In this document: positions 37,730 to 45,749 of the stretch, one piece after another
Layout of the letters: each line of letters opens with the position of its first letter
Numbering within the stretch: position 1 is the first letter of the stretch
From: Phycisphaeraceae bacterium
GTDB lineage: Bacteria > Planctomycetota > Phycisphaerae > Phycisphaerales > UBA1924
Reading direction: 5' to 3'
Length of the DNA stretch: 64,000 nt
Assembly (NCBI GenBank): GCA_019636655.1
Contig: JAHBXB010000004.1
Location: 1-64,000, forward strand
Notes under the pieces: model-generated
Seen by the model: the letters and a program-made list of their open reading frames with translations, nothing else
Told to the model about the DNA's origin: nothing
Database searches by the model: none
Program-made: the position numbers and the translations under genes

Positions 37730-39334
37730 TTGCACTTTGGCGGTCAGGTACGTATTCTGTCAGGAATGGGCAATAAGGCCACACGCAAGTTGACGACTCC
37801 TGAGAAGGCCGCTGCACCCACCGCGGCCAAGCCTGCTCCCGCTGTAACGCACGGCCGCCCCTCGGCGCTGCTCGATACCCGCGTCATCTATTGCGGCGAC
37901 AACCTGGAACAACTCGCGAAACTCCCCGACACCTGCATCGACCTGATCTACATCGACCCGCCTTTCAACTCAAACCGCAACTACGAAGTCTTCTGGGGCG
38001 AAACCAAGGAGAAGCGATCCTTCGAGGACCGGCACGCCAGCACGCAGGCGTACATCGACTACATGCGGCCGCGCTGCGTCGAACTCGCACGCGTCCTCAA
38101 AAGGACCGGTTCGTTCTACTACCACTGCGACTGGCACGCCTCGCACTACGTCAAGGTGATGTTGGACCAGCTATTCGGGGAAACCAACTTTCACAACGAA
38201 ATCGTTTGGAAGCGTAACACTGCCCACTCCAACGCGAAACAAGGCGCAAAGGAATATGGACATGTTCACGACGTTCTATTCTATTATACAGGAGGCGCTG
38301 AGAATTGGACTTTCAATACACAGTATGTTCGGTACAGTGACGAGTACATCGAAAGTCACTATCGCTACATCGAAGAAGGGACAGGACGGCGTTACCGCAA
38401 GGGCGACCTGACCGCCAACAAGGGCGGTGGCGATACCGAGTATGAATGGACCGGGCCAAATGGGCGTAAGGTCAGGCCTTACGCTGGTCGCTACTGGGCG
38501 TACTCGAAGTCCAAGATGCTGGACTTTGAGAGGCAGGGGCGGCTCGTGTACACGTCAACGGGGATGCCAGAGTACAAGCGGTATTTGGACGAGATGCCCG
38601 GTCAAGCCCTTGGCGATGTCTGGGATGACATCGACCCGATCAACTCACAGGCGCAGGAGCGATTGGGTTACCCGACACAGAAACCCCTCGCTTTGCTCGA
38701 TCGGATCATTCAGACTCACAGCAACCCCAACGACATTGTCCTCGACGCGTTCTGCGGATGCGGTACTGCCCTCGTTGCGGCTCAGATCCTCGGAAGGCAG
38801 TGGATTGGGATTGATATTTCGCCCACCGCCTGCCGAGTTATGGCCAAACGCCTCCGCGATGTCTGTAGGATGCGAGAGAGCGAACCTGGCCACCGAGCCC
38901 ACGACCCCAACTCCTTCATCGTCCGCGATCTGCCGTGGACGATCGACAAGCTCAAGGCCATCCCCCCATTTGAGTTCGAAAACTGGGCTGTGATCGGCCT
39001 CGGTGGCATTCCAAACAAAGTACAGGTTGGCGACATGGGCATCGACGGTCGCATCTTTCCGGTTGGCACCAAGCCCTCAGACGCCAACAGTATGTTCGCG
39101 GGTGACTGGTTCCCCATCCAGGTCAAGCAGATAGAGCGCGTCGGTCGCCCCGATATCGACGCGTTCGAGGCCGTTATGGAACGCGAGGACCGGCAGCGCG
39201 GGTTCTTCGTTGCGTTCTCCTTCTCCTCCGACGCAGCATCCGAATGCGCTGCTTACCACAAACGGTCAGGTCGTATTATTAAGCTCATTACTGTGCAGGA
39301 AATCCTCGACCGCGACCACGTGCAGAAGATGTGA
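37730..39334 (+). CDS. beta-class DNA methyltransferase with C-terminal Mrr-like restriction-endonuclease domain
   Basis: 534 residues from a TTG start with a strong Shine-Dalgarno. Residues 50-160 carry motif IV DLIYIDPPFNSNRNYEVFWG (DPPF at 76-79); residues 160-310 are a variable target-recognition-like region; then TQKPLALLDRIIQ and motif I LDAFCGCGTALVAAQ (339-346). DPPF before motif I marks the beta class of N6-adenine or N4-cytosine amino-methyltransferases. The last ~120 residues contain VQVGDMGIDGRIF (Asp439) and FPIQVKQIE (Gln464/Lys466), the Mrr_cat-type PD-(D/E)xK arrangement with Gln in place of Glu. One polypeptide thus may modify and cut DNA. Composition shifts from host-like to AT-richer at about 38180. 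A RelA/SpoT-domain gene follows 6 bp downstream. Confidence 0.88.
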   Translation: MHFGGQVRILSGMGNKATRKLTTPEKAAAPTAAKPAPAVTHGRPSALLDTRVIYCGDNLEQLAKLPDTCIDLIYIDPPFNSNRNYEVFWGETKEKRSFEDRHASTQAYIDYMRPRCVELARVLKRTGSFYYHCDWHASHYVKVMLDQLFGETNFHNEIVWKRNTAHSNAKQGAKEYGHVHDVLFYYTGGAENWTFNTQYVRYSDEYIESHYRYIEEGTGRRYRKGDLTANKGGGDTEYEWTGPNGRKVRPYAGRYWAYSKSKMLDFERQGRLVYTSTGMPEYKRYLDEMPGQALGDVWDDIDPINSQAQERLGYPTQKPLALLDRIIQTHSNPNDIVLDAFCGCGTALVAAQILGRQWIGIDISPTACRVMAKRLRDVCRMRESEPGHRAHDPNSFIVRDLPWTIDKLKAIPPFEFENWAVIGLGGIPNKVQVGDMGIDGRIFPVGTKPSDANSMFAGDWFPIQVKQIERVGRPDIDAFEAVMEREDRQRGFFVAFSFSSDAASECAAYHKRSGRIIKLITVQEILDRDHVQKM

Positions 39335-39340
39335 GCCGAC

Positions 39341-40408
39341 ATGGATTATCCGCCGGTTCCAGAGGAGTCCAAAGGAAGGATCGATGCCGTTGGCAAGCTG
39401 CTGGCGTCAGATACCGAGTACATCGGTGGGATTGAGTATGCAAGACAACTGGTTTCTCAATGGCGCGGGGCACACCTGTTTCCGCTTCGTGCGATCGCCG
39501 ACGATCTCAATCACAGGCTTGCTCGACTAGGCATTGAGGCGATCGTATCTCTTCGACTCAAGCGATTGTTCCGAATACGCGATAAGCTCCGACAATTCGA
39601 CGAAATGAGACTGACGCGTATGCAGGACGTTGGCGCTCTCCGAGCGGTTGTTTCCGGCGTTGCTGACGTTCGTCGACTCGAACAGGATTACATTTTTAAC
39701 CCATCAACACCCTGCTCGGATATCGTTCGCGTGGACGACTACATCGCATCGCCTAAGCCGAGTGGATACCGCAGCCTTCATATCGTGTTTAGGTACCACG
39801 ACAAAGTGCCATCTCGCTACGACGGAATGCGAATTGAACTTCAGGTGCGGACTTCGTCTCAGCACCTATGGGCCTCAGCCGTAGAGGTCACTGGTCTTTG
39901 GACAGGCTCGCAGTTGAAGTATGACGAGGGCGATCCTGCGTGGGGTGAGTTCTTCCAATTCGCCGCCGAAGCGATCGCCCGTCGCGAGGGATGCGATCGT
40001 TCGGCGAAATTCTCCGGAGATGACGACAGTGTAATCCTGGATAAGTTGCGGAACGCAGAGCGATCGGTCGGTGCGATTGATCGCTTGCGATCACCACTCT
40101 GTACGGTGTCTGATGCCCACGTCAACGTCGACACCGACCATGCCCGGGGGAAAGAGATAGTCCTCCTAGAACTAAGCATGGAGCCGCTCGATTTGCGAAG
40201 TACGATCTATAAGGAAGAAGAATACACGCAAGCTCTTCAGGCATACGCCGATGCGGAGCAGCGACAGACACTTGCCGAGGACAATACTTCTGTTGTGCTT
40301 GTTAACGTGAACTCAGTGATCAGTCTTCGTGATGCATACCCAACATTTTTCCTTGATACCTCACGCTATGCCGACTTAATTGACAATATAATGAATACTG
40401 ATTGGTAA
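39341..40408 (+). CDS. RelA/SpoT-domain (nucleotide pyrophosphokinase-like) protein
   Basis: 355 residues. A RelA/SpoT synthetase fold occupies about residues 65-185: SLRLKRLFRIRDKL (basic ATP-site helix), MQDVGALRAVV (Asp96, Mg ligand in the family), VDDYIASPKPSGYRSLHIVF (Tyr143, the base-stacking Tyr) and RIELQVRTSSQHLWA (Glu166, catalytic Glu position). All key positions look intact. No HD hydrolase, TGS or ACT domain is present, so it is a small single-domain type with about 60 residues before and 170 after the core. Such enzymes make (p)ppGpp/ppApp or act as toxins that pyrophosphorylate tRNA. Its position 6 bp after a methyltransferase-nuclease gene and its foreign, lower-GC composition suggest a defence or addiction role. 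No adjacent antitoxin is seen. Confidence 0.85.
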   Translation: MDYPPVPEESKGRIDAVGKLLASDTEYIGGIEYARQLVSQWRGAHLFPLRAIADDLNHRLARLGIEAIVSLRLKRLFRIRDKLRQFDEMRLTRMQDVGALRAVVSGVADVRRLEQDYIFNPSTPCSDIVRVDDYIASPKPSGYRSLHIVFRYHDKVPSRYDGMRIELQVRTSSQHLWASAVEVTGLWTGSQLKYDEGDPAWGEFFQFAAEAIARREGCDRSAKFSGDDDSVILDKLRNAERSVGAIDRLRSPLCTVSDAHVNVDTDHARGKEIVLLELSMEPLDLRSTIYKEEEYTQALQAYADAEQRQTLAEDNTSVVLVNVNSVISLRDAYPTFFLDTSRYADLIDNIMNTDW

Positions 40409-40414
40409 GTACAT

Positions 40415-40430
40415 CGGGGAGCTTGCCCCG
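40415..40430 (+). terminator. GC stem-loop after the RelA/SpoT-domain gene
   Basis: CGGGG-AGCTTG-CCCCG forms a perfect 5-bp stem with a 6-nt loop, 7 bp after the stop codon. No U-tract follows, so it is only a possible terminator or mRNA-end structure. Confidence 0.3.
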
Positions 40431-40503
40431 TTCGGCCCTGGCGAGGCAGGTCGATGGTACTTGCAAGAGTGATACTCCGAGCCTCAGGCGATGGGTGCCT
40501 AGC

Positions 40504-40509
40504 TATCAT
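40504..40509 (+). promoter_or_regulatory. -10-like hexamer TATCAT, 5 nt before rarA
   Basis: TATCAT (5/6 to consensus) and a 5-nt gap (CCCCC) precede the rarA ATG; a leaderless start is predicted, as for trmB. Confidence 0.45.
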
Positions 40510-40514
40510 CCCCC

Positions 40515-41897
40515 ATGTCTGATCTCTGGGCGAGCAAACGAAAAGAGGCCGTCCGCAAGGTCGAGCCCCTCGCCGTCCGCATGCGGCCCCGCACCTTCGA
40601 CGAGGTCGCCGGTCAGCGCCACATCCTGGCCCCGGGCAAGCTCCTCCGCCGGATGCTCGATGCCGACGCCCTCACCAGCCTGATCCTCTTCGGCCCCCCG
40701 GGCACCGGCAAGACCACCCTCGCCGAGGTCATCGCCGCCCACACCAACCGCCACTTCGAACGCGAGAACGCCGCCGGCGTCGGCGTCGCCCGCATCCGCG
40801 AGATCATCCAGAACGCCGCCGAGCGCCTCGCCAACTCCGGCCGCCGCACCGTCCTGTTCCTCGACGAGATCCACCGCTTCTCCCGCGCTCAGCAGGATGT
40901 TCTCCTCGGCGACGTCGAACGTGGCCTCATCACCCTCATCGGCGCCACCACCGAGAACCCCCTCTTCTCCGTCAACTCTGCCCTCGTCTCCCGTTCCACC
41001 CTCCTCCGCCTCGAGCCCCTTTCCGAAGACGACGTCATCGCCCTCCTCCGCCGCGCCATCGCCGACCCGGTCCGCGGCTACGGCTCCACGCCCATCACCG
41101 TCACCGACGATGCCCTCCGCGTCTGGGCCATCAAGAGCGACGGCGACGCCCGTCGCGCCCTCACCGCCCTCGAAGTCGCCGTGCTCTCACAGGGCAAGGG
41201 CGGCGACCCGAGCCACCTCCTCATCGACCGCGCCGCCGCCGAGGAGTCCATCCAGCAGAAGGCCGCCGTCTACTCCGGCTCCGGCGATGAGCACTACGAC
41301 TCCATCTCCGCCATGATCAAGTCCGTCCGCGGCAGCGACCCCGACGCCGCCGTCTACTGGATCGCCCGCATGCTCGACGCCGGCGAGGACCCGCGCTTCA
41401 TCTGCCGCCGCCTCGCCATCCTCGCCAGCGAAGACATCGGCAACGCCGACCCCCGCGCCATCATGGTCGCCGCCTCCTGCTGGGAACTCGTCGAACGTAT
41501 CGGCATGCCCGAGGCCCGCATCACCATCTCCCAGACCGCCATCTATCTCGCCCTCGCCCCCAAGAGCAACGCCTCCTACCTCGCCATCGACGAGGCAATG
41601 CAGGACGTCAAGGAGGGCCGCACCATCCCCGTTCCCGTCTTCCTCAAGGACGGCAACGTCCGCAAGCCCATCACGATGAGCGAGGGCGGCGGCGAGGCCC
41701 TCGGCGCCCAGTCCGGCGCCGGCCAGACCTACGTCTACACCCATGACGTCGCCCCCACCGCCGGAGTCGGCGGCGTCTCCGGCCAGGACTACCTCGGCGT
41801 TGACCGCGAGTACTACCGCCCGACCACCCTCGGGGCCGAGAAACTCCTGAAAGAGCGGCTCGAAGCGATCAAGGCCGCCCGCCGCGGAACGCCGTGA
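40515..41897 (+). CDS. rarA: replication-associated recombination protein RarA (MgsA family AAA+ ATPase)
   Basis: 460 residues. Acts at stalled replication forks, related to clamp loaders and interacting with SSB. The N-terminus PLAVRMRPRTFDEVAGQRHI is diagnostic; Walker A is FGPPGTGKTTLAEV (about 59-72), Walker B VLFLDEIHRFSRAQQDVLLG, sensor 1 LIGATTENPLFSVNSALVSR, and the C-terminal MgsA_C part includes KSVRGSDPDAAVYWIARML, ASEDIGNADP and YLALAPKSNASY. Length is normal. It lies just downstream of the methyltransferase/RelA-SpoT cassette, but its G/C-ending codon usage is host-like, so it is likely the resident flank, not part of the cassette. Confidence 0.95.
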   Translation: MSDLWASKRKEAVRKVEPLAVRMRPRTFDEVAGQRHILAPGKLLRRMLDADALTSLILFGPPGTGKTTLAEVIAAHTNRHFERENAAGVGVARIREIIQNAAERLANSGRRTVLFLDEIHRFSRAQQDVLLGDVERGLITLIGATTENPLFSVNSALVSRSTLLRLEPLSEDDVIALLRRAIADPVRGYGSTPITVTDDALRVWAIKSDGDARRALTALEVAVLSQGKGGDPSHLLIDRAAAEESIQQKAAVYSGSGDEHYDSISAMIKSVRGSDPDAAVYWIARMLDAGEDPRFICRRLAILASEDIGNADPRAIMVAASCWELVERIGMPEARITISQTAIYLALAPKSNASYLAIDEAMQDVKEGRTIPVPVFLKDGNVRKPITMSEGGGEALGAQSGAGQTYVYTHDVAPTAGVGGVSGQDYLGVDREYYRPTTLGAEKLLKERLEAIKAARRGTP

Positions 41898-41977
41898 ACC
41901 CGCCCGAGCCCTCTCGCGGGCGACGCTAAACTCCGGCCGATTCCCCCCGCCGGGAATCCCGACCCGGAGACCCCTCC

Positions 41978-42775
41978 TTGGACGACATGCTCGCGGTTCA
42001 GATTGGTGTGCCCCTCCTGCTCGTTGCCTGCCTCCTCGCCTCCGTCGAGATCGGCTACCGCGTCGGCCGCCGCCGCCTCCGCGGCTCGGACTCGGTCAAG
42101 GTCTTCGAGACCGGCGCCATCCAGGGCGCGATGCTCGGGCTCCTGGGCCTGCTCCTGGGCTTCAGTTTCGCCGGCGCCGCCGGGCGGTTCATCGAGCGGC
42201 AGGACCTCATCAGCCGCGAGGCCAACGCCATCGGCACCGCCTACCTCCGCTCCGACCTGCTCGATGAGACCCACGGCGCCGCCCTCCGCGCCGCCCTCGC
42301 CGCCTACGTCGACCACCGCGTCGTCACCTCGCGATCCCTCCAGCGCGGCCTCACCACCCAGGCCGCAGCCGAGATCGCCGAGTTCCACCGCCGCCTCTGG
42401 CGCGCGGCCCGCGCCGGCGTCGAGGCTCGCCCGCCGACGATGGTCCTCGTCATCGGCTCGGTCAACGAGGTCATCGACCTCCACGCCGCGCGCATCGCGG
42501 CCGGACGCAAGCACCTCCCCGCCCTCGTGCTCGCCCTGCTCCTGTGCTGCTCCATCCTCTCTCTCGGCGTCATGGGCTACGCCGGCGCCCTCTCCAGGCA
42601 CCGCAACACGACGATGACCTCCGTGATCGCCATCCTCATCGGCGCCGCCCTCTGGACCACCATCGACCTCGATTGGTCCCGCATTGGCCTCATCCGCGTC
42701 TCCGACTCCGCCCTCGTCGAACTCCAGGGCGCCATCTCGGATCAGGAGAAGACCGCCTCCCACACGCCCGCCTGA
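41978..42775 (+). CDS. bestrophin-like (DUF4239) membrane protein
   Basis: 265 residues from a TTG (ATG at 41987 is an alternative). Four hydrophobic segments: VPLLLVACLLASVEIGYRVG, GAMLGLLGLLLGFSFAGAAG, LPALVLALLLCCSILSLGVM and TMTSVIAILIGAALWTTIDL. RQDLISREANAIGTAYLRSD after the second is the DUF4239 signature. Function is unknown; a channel-like role is suggested by distant bestrophin resemblance. GGAG about 10 nt upstream supports the TTG start, and TAAACT at 41927-41932 could be its -10. A zinc-ribbon membrane-protein gene follows after 43 bp. Confidence 0.8.
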   Translation: MDDMLAVQIGVPLLLVACLLASVEIGYRVGRRRLRGSDSVKVFETGAIQGAMLGLLGLLLGFSFAGAAGRFIERQDLISREANAIGTAYLRSDLLDETHGAALRAALAAYVDHRVVTSRSLQRGLTTQAAAEIAEFHRRLWRAARAGVEARPPTMVLVIGSVNEVIDLHAARIAAGRKHLPALVLALLLCCSILSLGVMGYAGALSRHRNTTMTSVIAILIGAALWTTIDLDWSRIGLIRVSDSALVELQGAISDQEKTASHTPA

Positions 42776-42806
42776 TCCACCCGCCGCCGCGCCCGGCGCC
42801 TTCCCA

Positions 42807-42812
42807 TACCCT
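42807..42812 (+). promoter_or_regulatory. -10-like hexamer TACCCT before the zinc-ribbon gene
   Basis: TACCCT and a 6-nt gap precede the ATG at 42819; the same hexamer lies 7 nt before thiL. Confidence 0.3.
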
Positions 42813-42818
42813 CCACGC

Positions 42819-43448
42819 ATGGCCGCCCGCCTCACCTCCACGCGCCGCCTCGCACGCTTCGCCGCGATCCTCATCCTCCTCGGCCTCGCCACCACCGTCC
42901 TCCTCGCCTGGCTTCCCTCCCTCTTCCCAATCTCCGGCGCCGTCGAGTCCCGCATGAGCGTCGATCCCGACCGCCGCGCCGACTACGTCTGGGTCGTCCT
43001 CGAAGACTCCGGCGTCTGGTACTCCAGCTTCACCCACGGCCGCTACCGGCGCGAGTCCCTCTCCGCCGCCACCCCGGAACTCGATCCCGCCTCCATCCCC
43101 GCCTGGGTCGCCCCGCGACCGGAATCCGGCGCCCGCGCCACCGTCGCCTTCGGCCTCCCCTTCCGCTCCCTCAAGTGGGTCAGCGAACGCGGCCAGCCCA
43201 ATGCCCTCAACCTCCCCGGCCTCGGCGCACTCCCCTGGGTCCCCATTTGGCCCGGCCTGCTCGCCGACACCGCTCTCTGGTCCATCGCCTTCGCCGCCCT
43301 TGTCGCCCTCGTCCACCTCCCCGCCCGCTGGCTCCGCCGAAGCCGCGGCCGCTGCCCTCGCTGCGGCCACGACCTGCGCGGGGCCGGGAGCTCGGTGTCG
43401 GGATGCTCCGCATGCGGATGGAATATGGAGGCGCGGCGCACGAAGTGA
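42819..43448 (+). CDS. small membrane protein with C-terminal zinc ribbon (family member 1)
   Basis: 209 residues from ATG 42819 (MAARLTSTRRLARF). N-terminal membrane helix (FAAILILLGLATTVLLAW), an extracytoplasmic region of about 100 residues with the family motif FGLPFRSLKWVS and PIWPGLLADTALWSIAFAAL leading into a second helix, then a cytoplasmic zinc ribbon RGRCPRCGHDLRG...GCSACGWN with four Cys. It belongs to the same uncharacterised family as the proteins at 59.2-63.9 kb but has a degenerate second half of the ribbon motif (SACGWN in place of CPECG). Its 3' end converges on the lipoprotein gene with a 12-bp gap. Confidence 0.75.
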   Translation: MAARLTSTRRLARFAAILILLGLATTVLLAWLPSLFPISGAVESRMSVDPDRRADYVWVVLEDSGVWYSSFTHGRYRRESLSAATPELDPASIPAWVAPRPESGARATVAFGLPFRSLKWVSERGQPNALNLPGLGALPWVPIWPGLLADTALWSIAFAALVALVHLPARWLRRSRGRCPRCGHDLRGAGSSVSGCSACGWNMEARRTK

Positions 43449-43460
43449 GCCGCCACCGAA

Positions 43461-44690
43461 TCACTCCCGCCTGGGCTTTGGCACGACCATCGCCAGGTCG
43501 CCCTCCACGAGAACCCCCTTCTCCATGCCCATCTGCTTGAGGGGCCAGAGTTGCTCGGTCAGCGCGTCTCGAATGGCCGTGCCGCGCATGGACGGGCGGG
43601 CGTTTGATAACTCCCGTTGCGTTCGTGCCTCAACGCGAGCGGCGTACGAGAGGATCGATTGGCGTGCCAACTCCTTGGACACGCCGAGCTCCACGGCGCG
43701 ACCCAGAGCCCAGGCCCGGTACGCCGGCGGCCGGTCCCCGTCTTCCAGGGCCCAGTTGAGCAGGGTTTCGCTGCCCTGCTGCGCGCGGATCAATGACGCC
43801 GCCTCGTGCAAACGCCATGCAAGATCCTTGGACCCGGCGTTCTCCGCCCGCGCCAGGCCGATCTCGATCGCAGCAAGTGACCCGGCATCTCCCCGCTGCG
43901 CCAGCGCCTGGACCTGGCCGATCGGAAACTCACGGAGATCGACGATGTTGGCGGCCGCGGACACCTCTGATCGCAACGCACCGAGCTCCGGCGCCTGGAG
44001 CGCATCGGCGATGCACCACCCGATGAGATCCCGGTGGCCTCCGTGCCGGCGGACGAATGCCATCGCTGCCCGGCTCCTCGCGCCCGCATCGACGGGCCAC
44101 GAGCAAAGCCGCTCCGCAACCCCCGGCAATGCATCGATCGACAGCCACGACGAAACACTGACCTTGCACAAGAGTTTCCACGAGGCGTCCGACACGCTCG
44201 GTGCCTGAAGCCGCGGGCAGTCAGCGAGCCGATAGAGCGCAACTTCCAGGCACACCGCAAGATCCCCGCGATTCCCGTCCTCTGCGACTTCCGCGGAAGC
44301 CCACTCCGCGGCGAGGTCAACAAGCCGACGCAGGTCCGCTTCGGGCGCGAGCCTGCAGAGTTCGCTCGCCAGCGACGTGCGAACAAGCGGATCGGCATCC
44401 CGAGCCGCGATCAGGGTCAGGACTTCTCCCCATGGCACGGCGTGCCCCTGTGAGTTCGCAGTCCGAATCGAACTCAGCAGCAAGTCAAGGGAATCCAGAT
44501 CCACCTTCCCCGGAGCCTGCATAGCCCGGGTCAACTGGGATGACAGCTTCTCCTGAGTCTGGCCGTGACAATCCGAGCACGCGCCAAGCAGCACAAGGCA
44601 GGCGAGAGCCGAAAGCCCAACGGGCCGAAGGCTCCGGCAATGGATCGCGCCAAACCTGGCAAACGCGGAGGGTTGATGAGCCCGTTGCAT
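43461..44690 (-). CDS. putative lipoprotein with helical-repeat-like body, function unknown
   Basis: 409 residues. After a basic N-terminus comes a signal peptide LSALACLVLLGAC with lipobox Cys. The mature part is rich in Ala/Leu and Arg, reading as paired helices (VRTSLASELCRLAPEADLRR, SLAAIEIGLARAENAGSKDL), suggestive of HEAT- or TPR-like repeats, but no repeat is regular enough to name. Codon choice is visibly less G/C-biased than in rarA or glmS, consistent with a poorly expressed or laterally acquired gene. It is divergent from the 5-formyl-THF cyclo-ligase gene with a 200-bp gap. Confidence 0.65.
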   Translation of the reverse strand: MQRAHQPSAFARFGAIHCRSLRPVGLSALACLVLLGACSDCHGQTQEKLSSQLTRAMQAPGKVDLDSLDLLLSSIRTANSQGHAVPWGEVLTLIAARDADPLVRTSLASELCRLAPEADLRRLVDLAAEWASAEVAEDGNRGDLAVCLEVALYRLADCPRLQAPSVSDASWKLLCKVSVSSWLSIDALPGVAERLCSWPVDAGARSRAAMAFVRRHGGHRDLIGWCIADALQAPELGALRSEVSAAANIVDLREFPIGQVQALAQRGDAGSLAAIEIGLARAENAGSKDLAWRLHEAASLIRAQQGSETLLNWALEDGDRPPAYRAWALGRAVELGVSKELARQSILSYAARVEARTQRELSNARPSMRGTAIRDALTEQLWPLKQMGMEKGVLVEGDLAMVVPKPRRE

Positions 44691-44890
44691 CGGCGGTGCC
44701 TCGATATGACCGACCTCCGAATAAGGTACCGGGTCAGTCGAAAGATCGGTTTCGCTGCCCAGGCCGCCGGAGCAAGGGCCGATGAAGTAAGTTCAAATCC
44801 CGCCAATACTTGCGCTCCGCGATCAGCCCGCGTAGTGTGGACTCGAATCTCTGGCCCCGCCACCCCATCCCGGTCGATCTCCCAGTTGGG

Positions 44891-45616
44891 ATGTCCCACG
44901 TCATGACCGACATCGATGCGGAAAAGCAGGCCCTCCGCCGCACGGTCAAGGCCCACCTCACGGCCATGGACCGCGCCGACCACGCCTCCCGCTCCGCGCG
45001 CATCGGCGCCCACATCGTCAACTCCGCCGCATTCCACGCCGCCCGCCTGGTCATGGCCTTTGATCCTCTTGGCGTCGAAGAGGTTGACCCCGCCGACCCG
45101 CCCGGCCCCAAGGGCATCCCCACCGGCGCCGCCTGGGAGCCCGACATCCGCCCCGTTCTGCGGGCCTGCCTCAAACTCGGCAAGAACCTCGCCATCCCCC
45201 GCGTCGACTTCGGCCGCCTCGCCCCCTCCCGCGCCTCCACCCCCGGTGGCGACCCCACCCTCACCCCCGTCCTCATCTCCGACCTCGACAAAGACCTCGT
45301 TCCCGTCGAGCGCGCCCCCAAGGGCGTCAAGGGCCTCCGCCACCCCCGCCCCAGGCTCCCCGAGGCCGATCTCAACCGGATCGACCTGGTCATCGTCCCC
45401 GGCCTGGCCTTCGACCGCGACGGCAACCGCCTCGGCCGCGGCGCCGGCTTCTACGACCGCTTCCTCGCCCGCCGCGAACTCATCGACTTCGGCACGACCA
45501 CCTTCGGCATCACCTTCTGCCTCGGGCTGGTCGCCGCCGTCCCGCACACCAGCCGGGACATCCCCGTGGACGCGGTGATCACCGAAACCGGCGCGATCAC
45601 CACCAAGCCCCAATAG
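44891..45616 (+). CDS. 5-formyltetrahydrofolate cyclo-ligase family protein
   Basis: About 241 residues. Converts 5-formyl-THF to 5,10-methenyl-THF with ATP in folate one-carbon metabolism. N-terminal EKQALRRTVKAHLTAMDRAD, then a middle region with KLGKNLAIPRVDF, and the signature IDLVIVPGLAFDRDGNRLGR followed by GAGFYDRFLARR (the GxGxGYYDR-like motif). About 45 residues longer than typical YgfA. ATG 44891 is chosen; ATG 44903 is an alternative and neither has a good Shine-Dalgarno. In proteobacteria a 6S RNA gene often precedes ygfA; I could not recognise one here. Confidence 0.85.
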   Translation: MSHVMTDIDAEKQALRRTVKAHLTAMDRADHASRSARIGAHIVNSAAFHAARLVMAFDPLGVEEVDPADPPGPKGIPTGAAWEPDIRPVLRACLKLGKNLAIPRVDFGRLAPSRASTPGGDPTLTPVLISDLDKDLVPVERAPKGVKGLRHPRPRLPEADLNRIDLVIVPGLAFDRDGNRLGRGAGFYDRFLARRELIDFGTTTFGITFCLGLVAAVPHTSRDIPVDAVITETGAITTKPQ

Positions 45617-45719
45617 CCCCAGAATGCCCCTCCCGACCCCCGCGCCGCCGTCGCGCCGGACTTTCGCCGACAGTTTGTCCCCACGGGCACACACCGGCCG
45701 ATATCAACGGTTTTGCCGC

Positions 45720-45725
45720 TAGACT
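45720..45725 (+). promoter_or_regulatory. -10-like hexamer TAGACT for the LysM/transpeptidase gene
   Basis: TAGACT within GCTAGACT (also found before trmB) would start transcription near 45732, leaving a short leader that contains GGAGGG about 10 nt before the ATG. This gene therefore appears leadered, unlike trmB. Confidence 0.35.
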
Positions 45726-45749
45726 AACGGGCCACGGAGGGCTCTACGC

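Noticed and set aside
37629-40514. Attachment-site direct repeats around the methyltransferase/RelA-SpoT cassette
   Set aside because: Only a 7-base match (ACTTGCA) was found between the flanks, too short to support site-specific integration; no integrase or tRNA is adjacent.
44780-44815. tRNA-like T-loop (GTTCAAATCCC) upstream of the 5-formyl-THF cyclo-ligase
   Set aside because: The flanking bases do not form a T-stem and no acceptor, D or anticodon arms can be drawn.
45720-45725. Leaderless start for the LysM/transpeptidase gene
   Set aside because: TAGACT is 24 nt before the ATG and a GGAGGG Shine-Dalgarno lies between, so this gene appears leadered.
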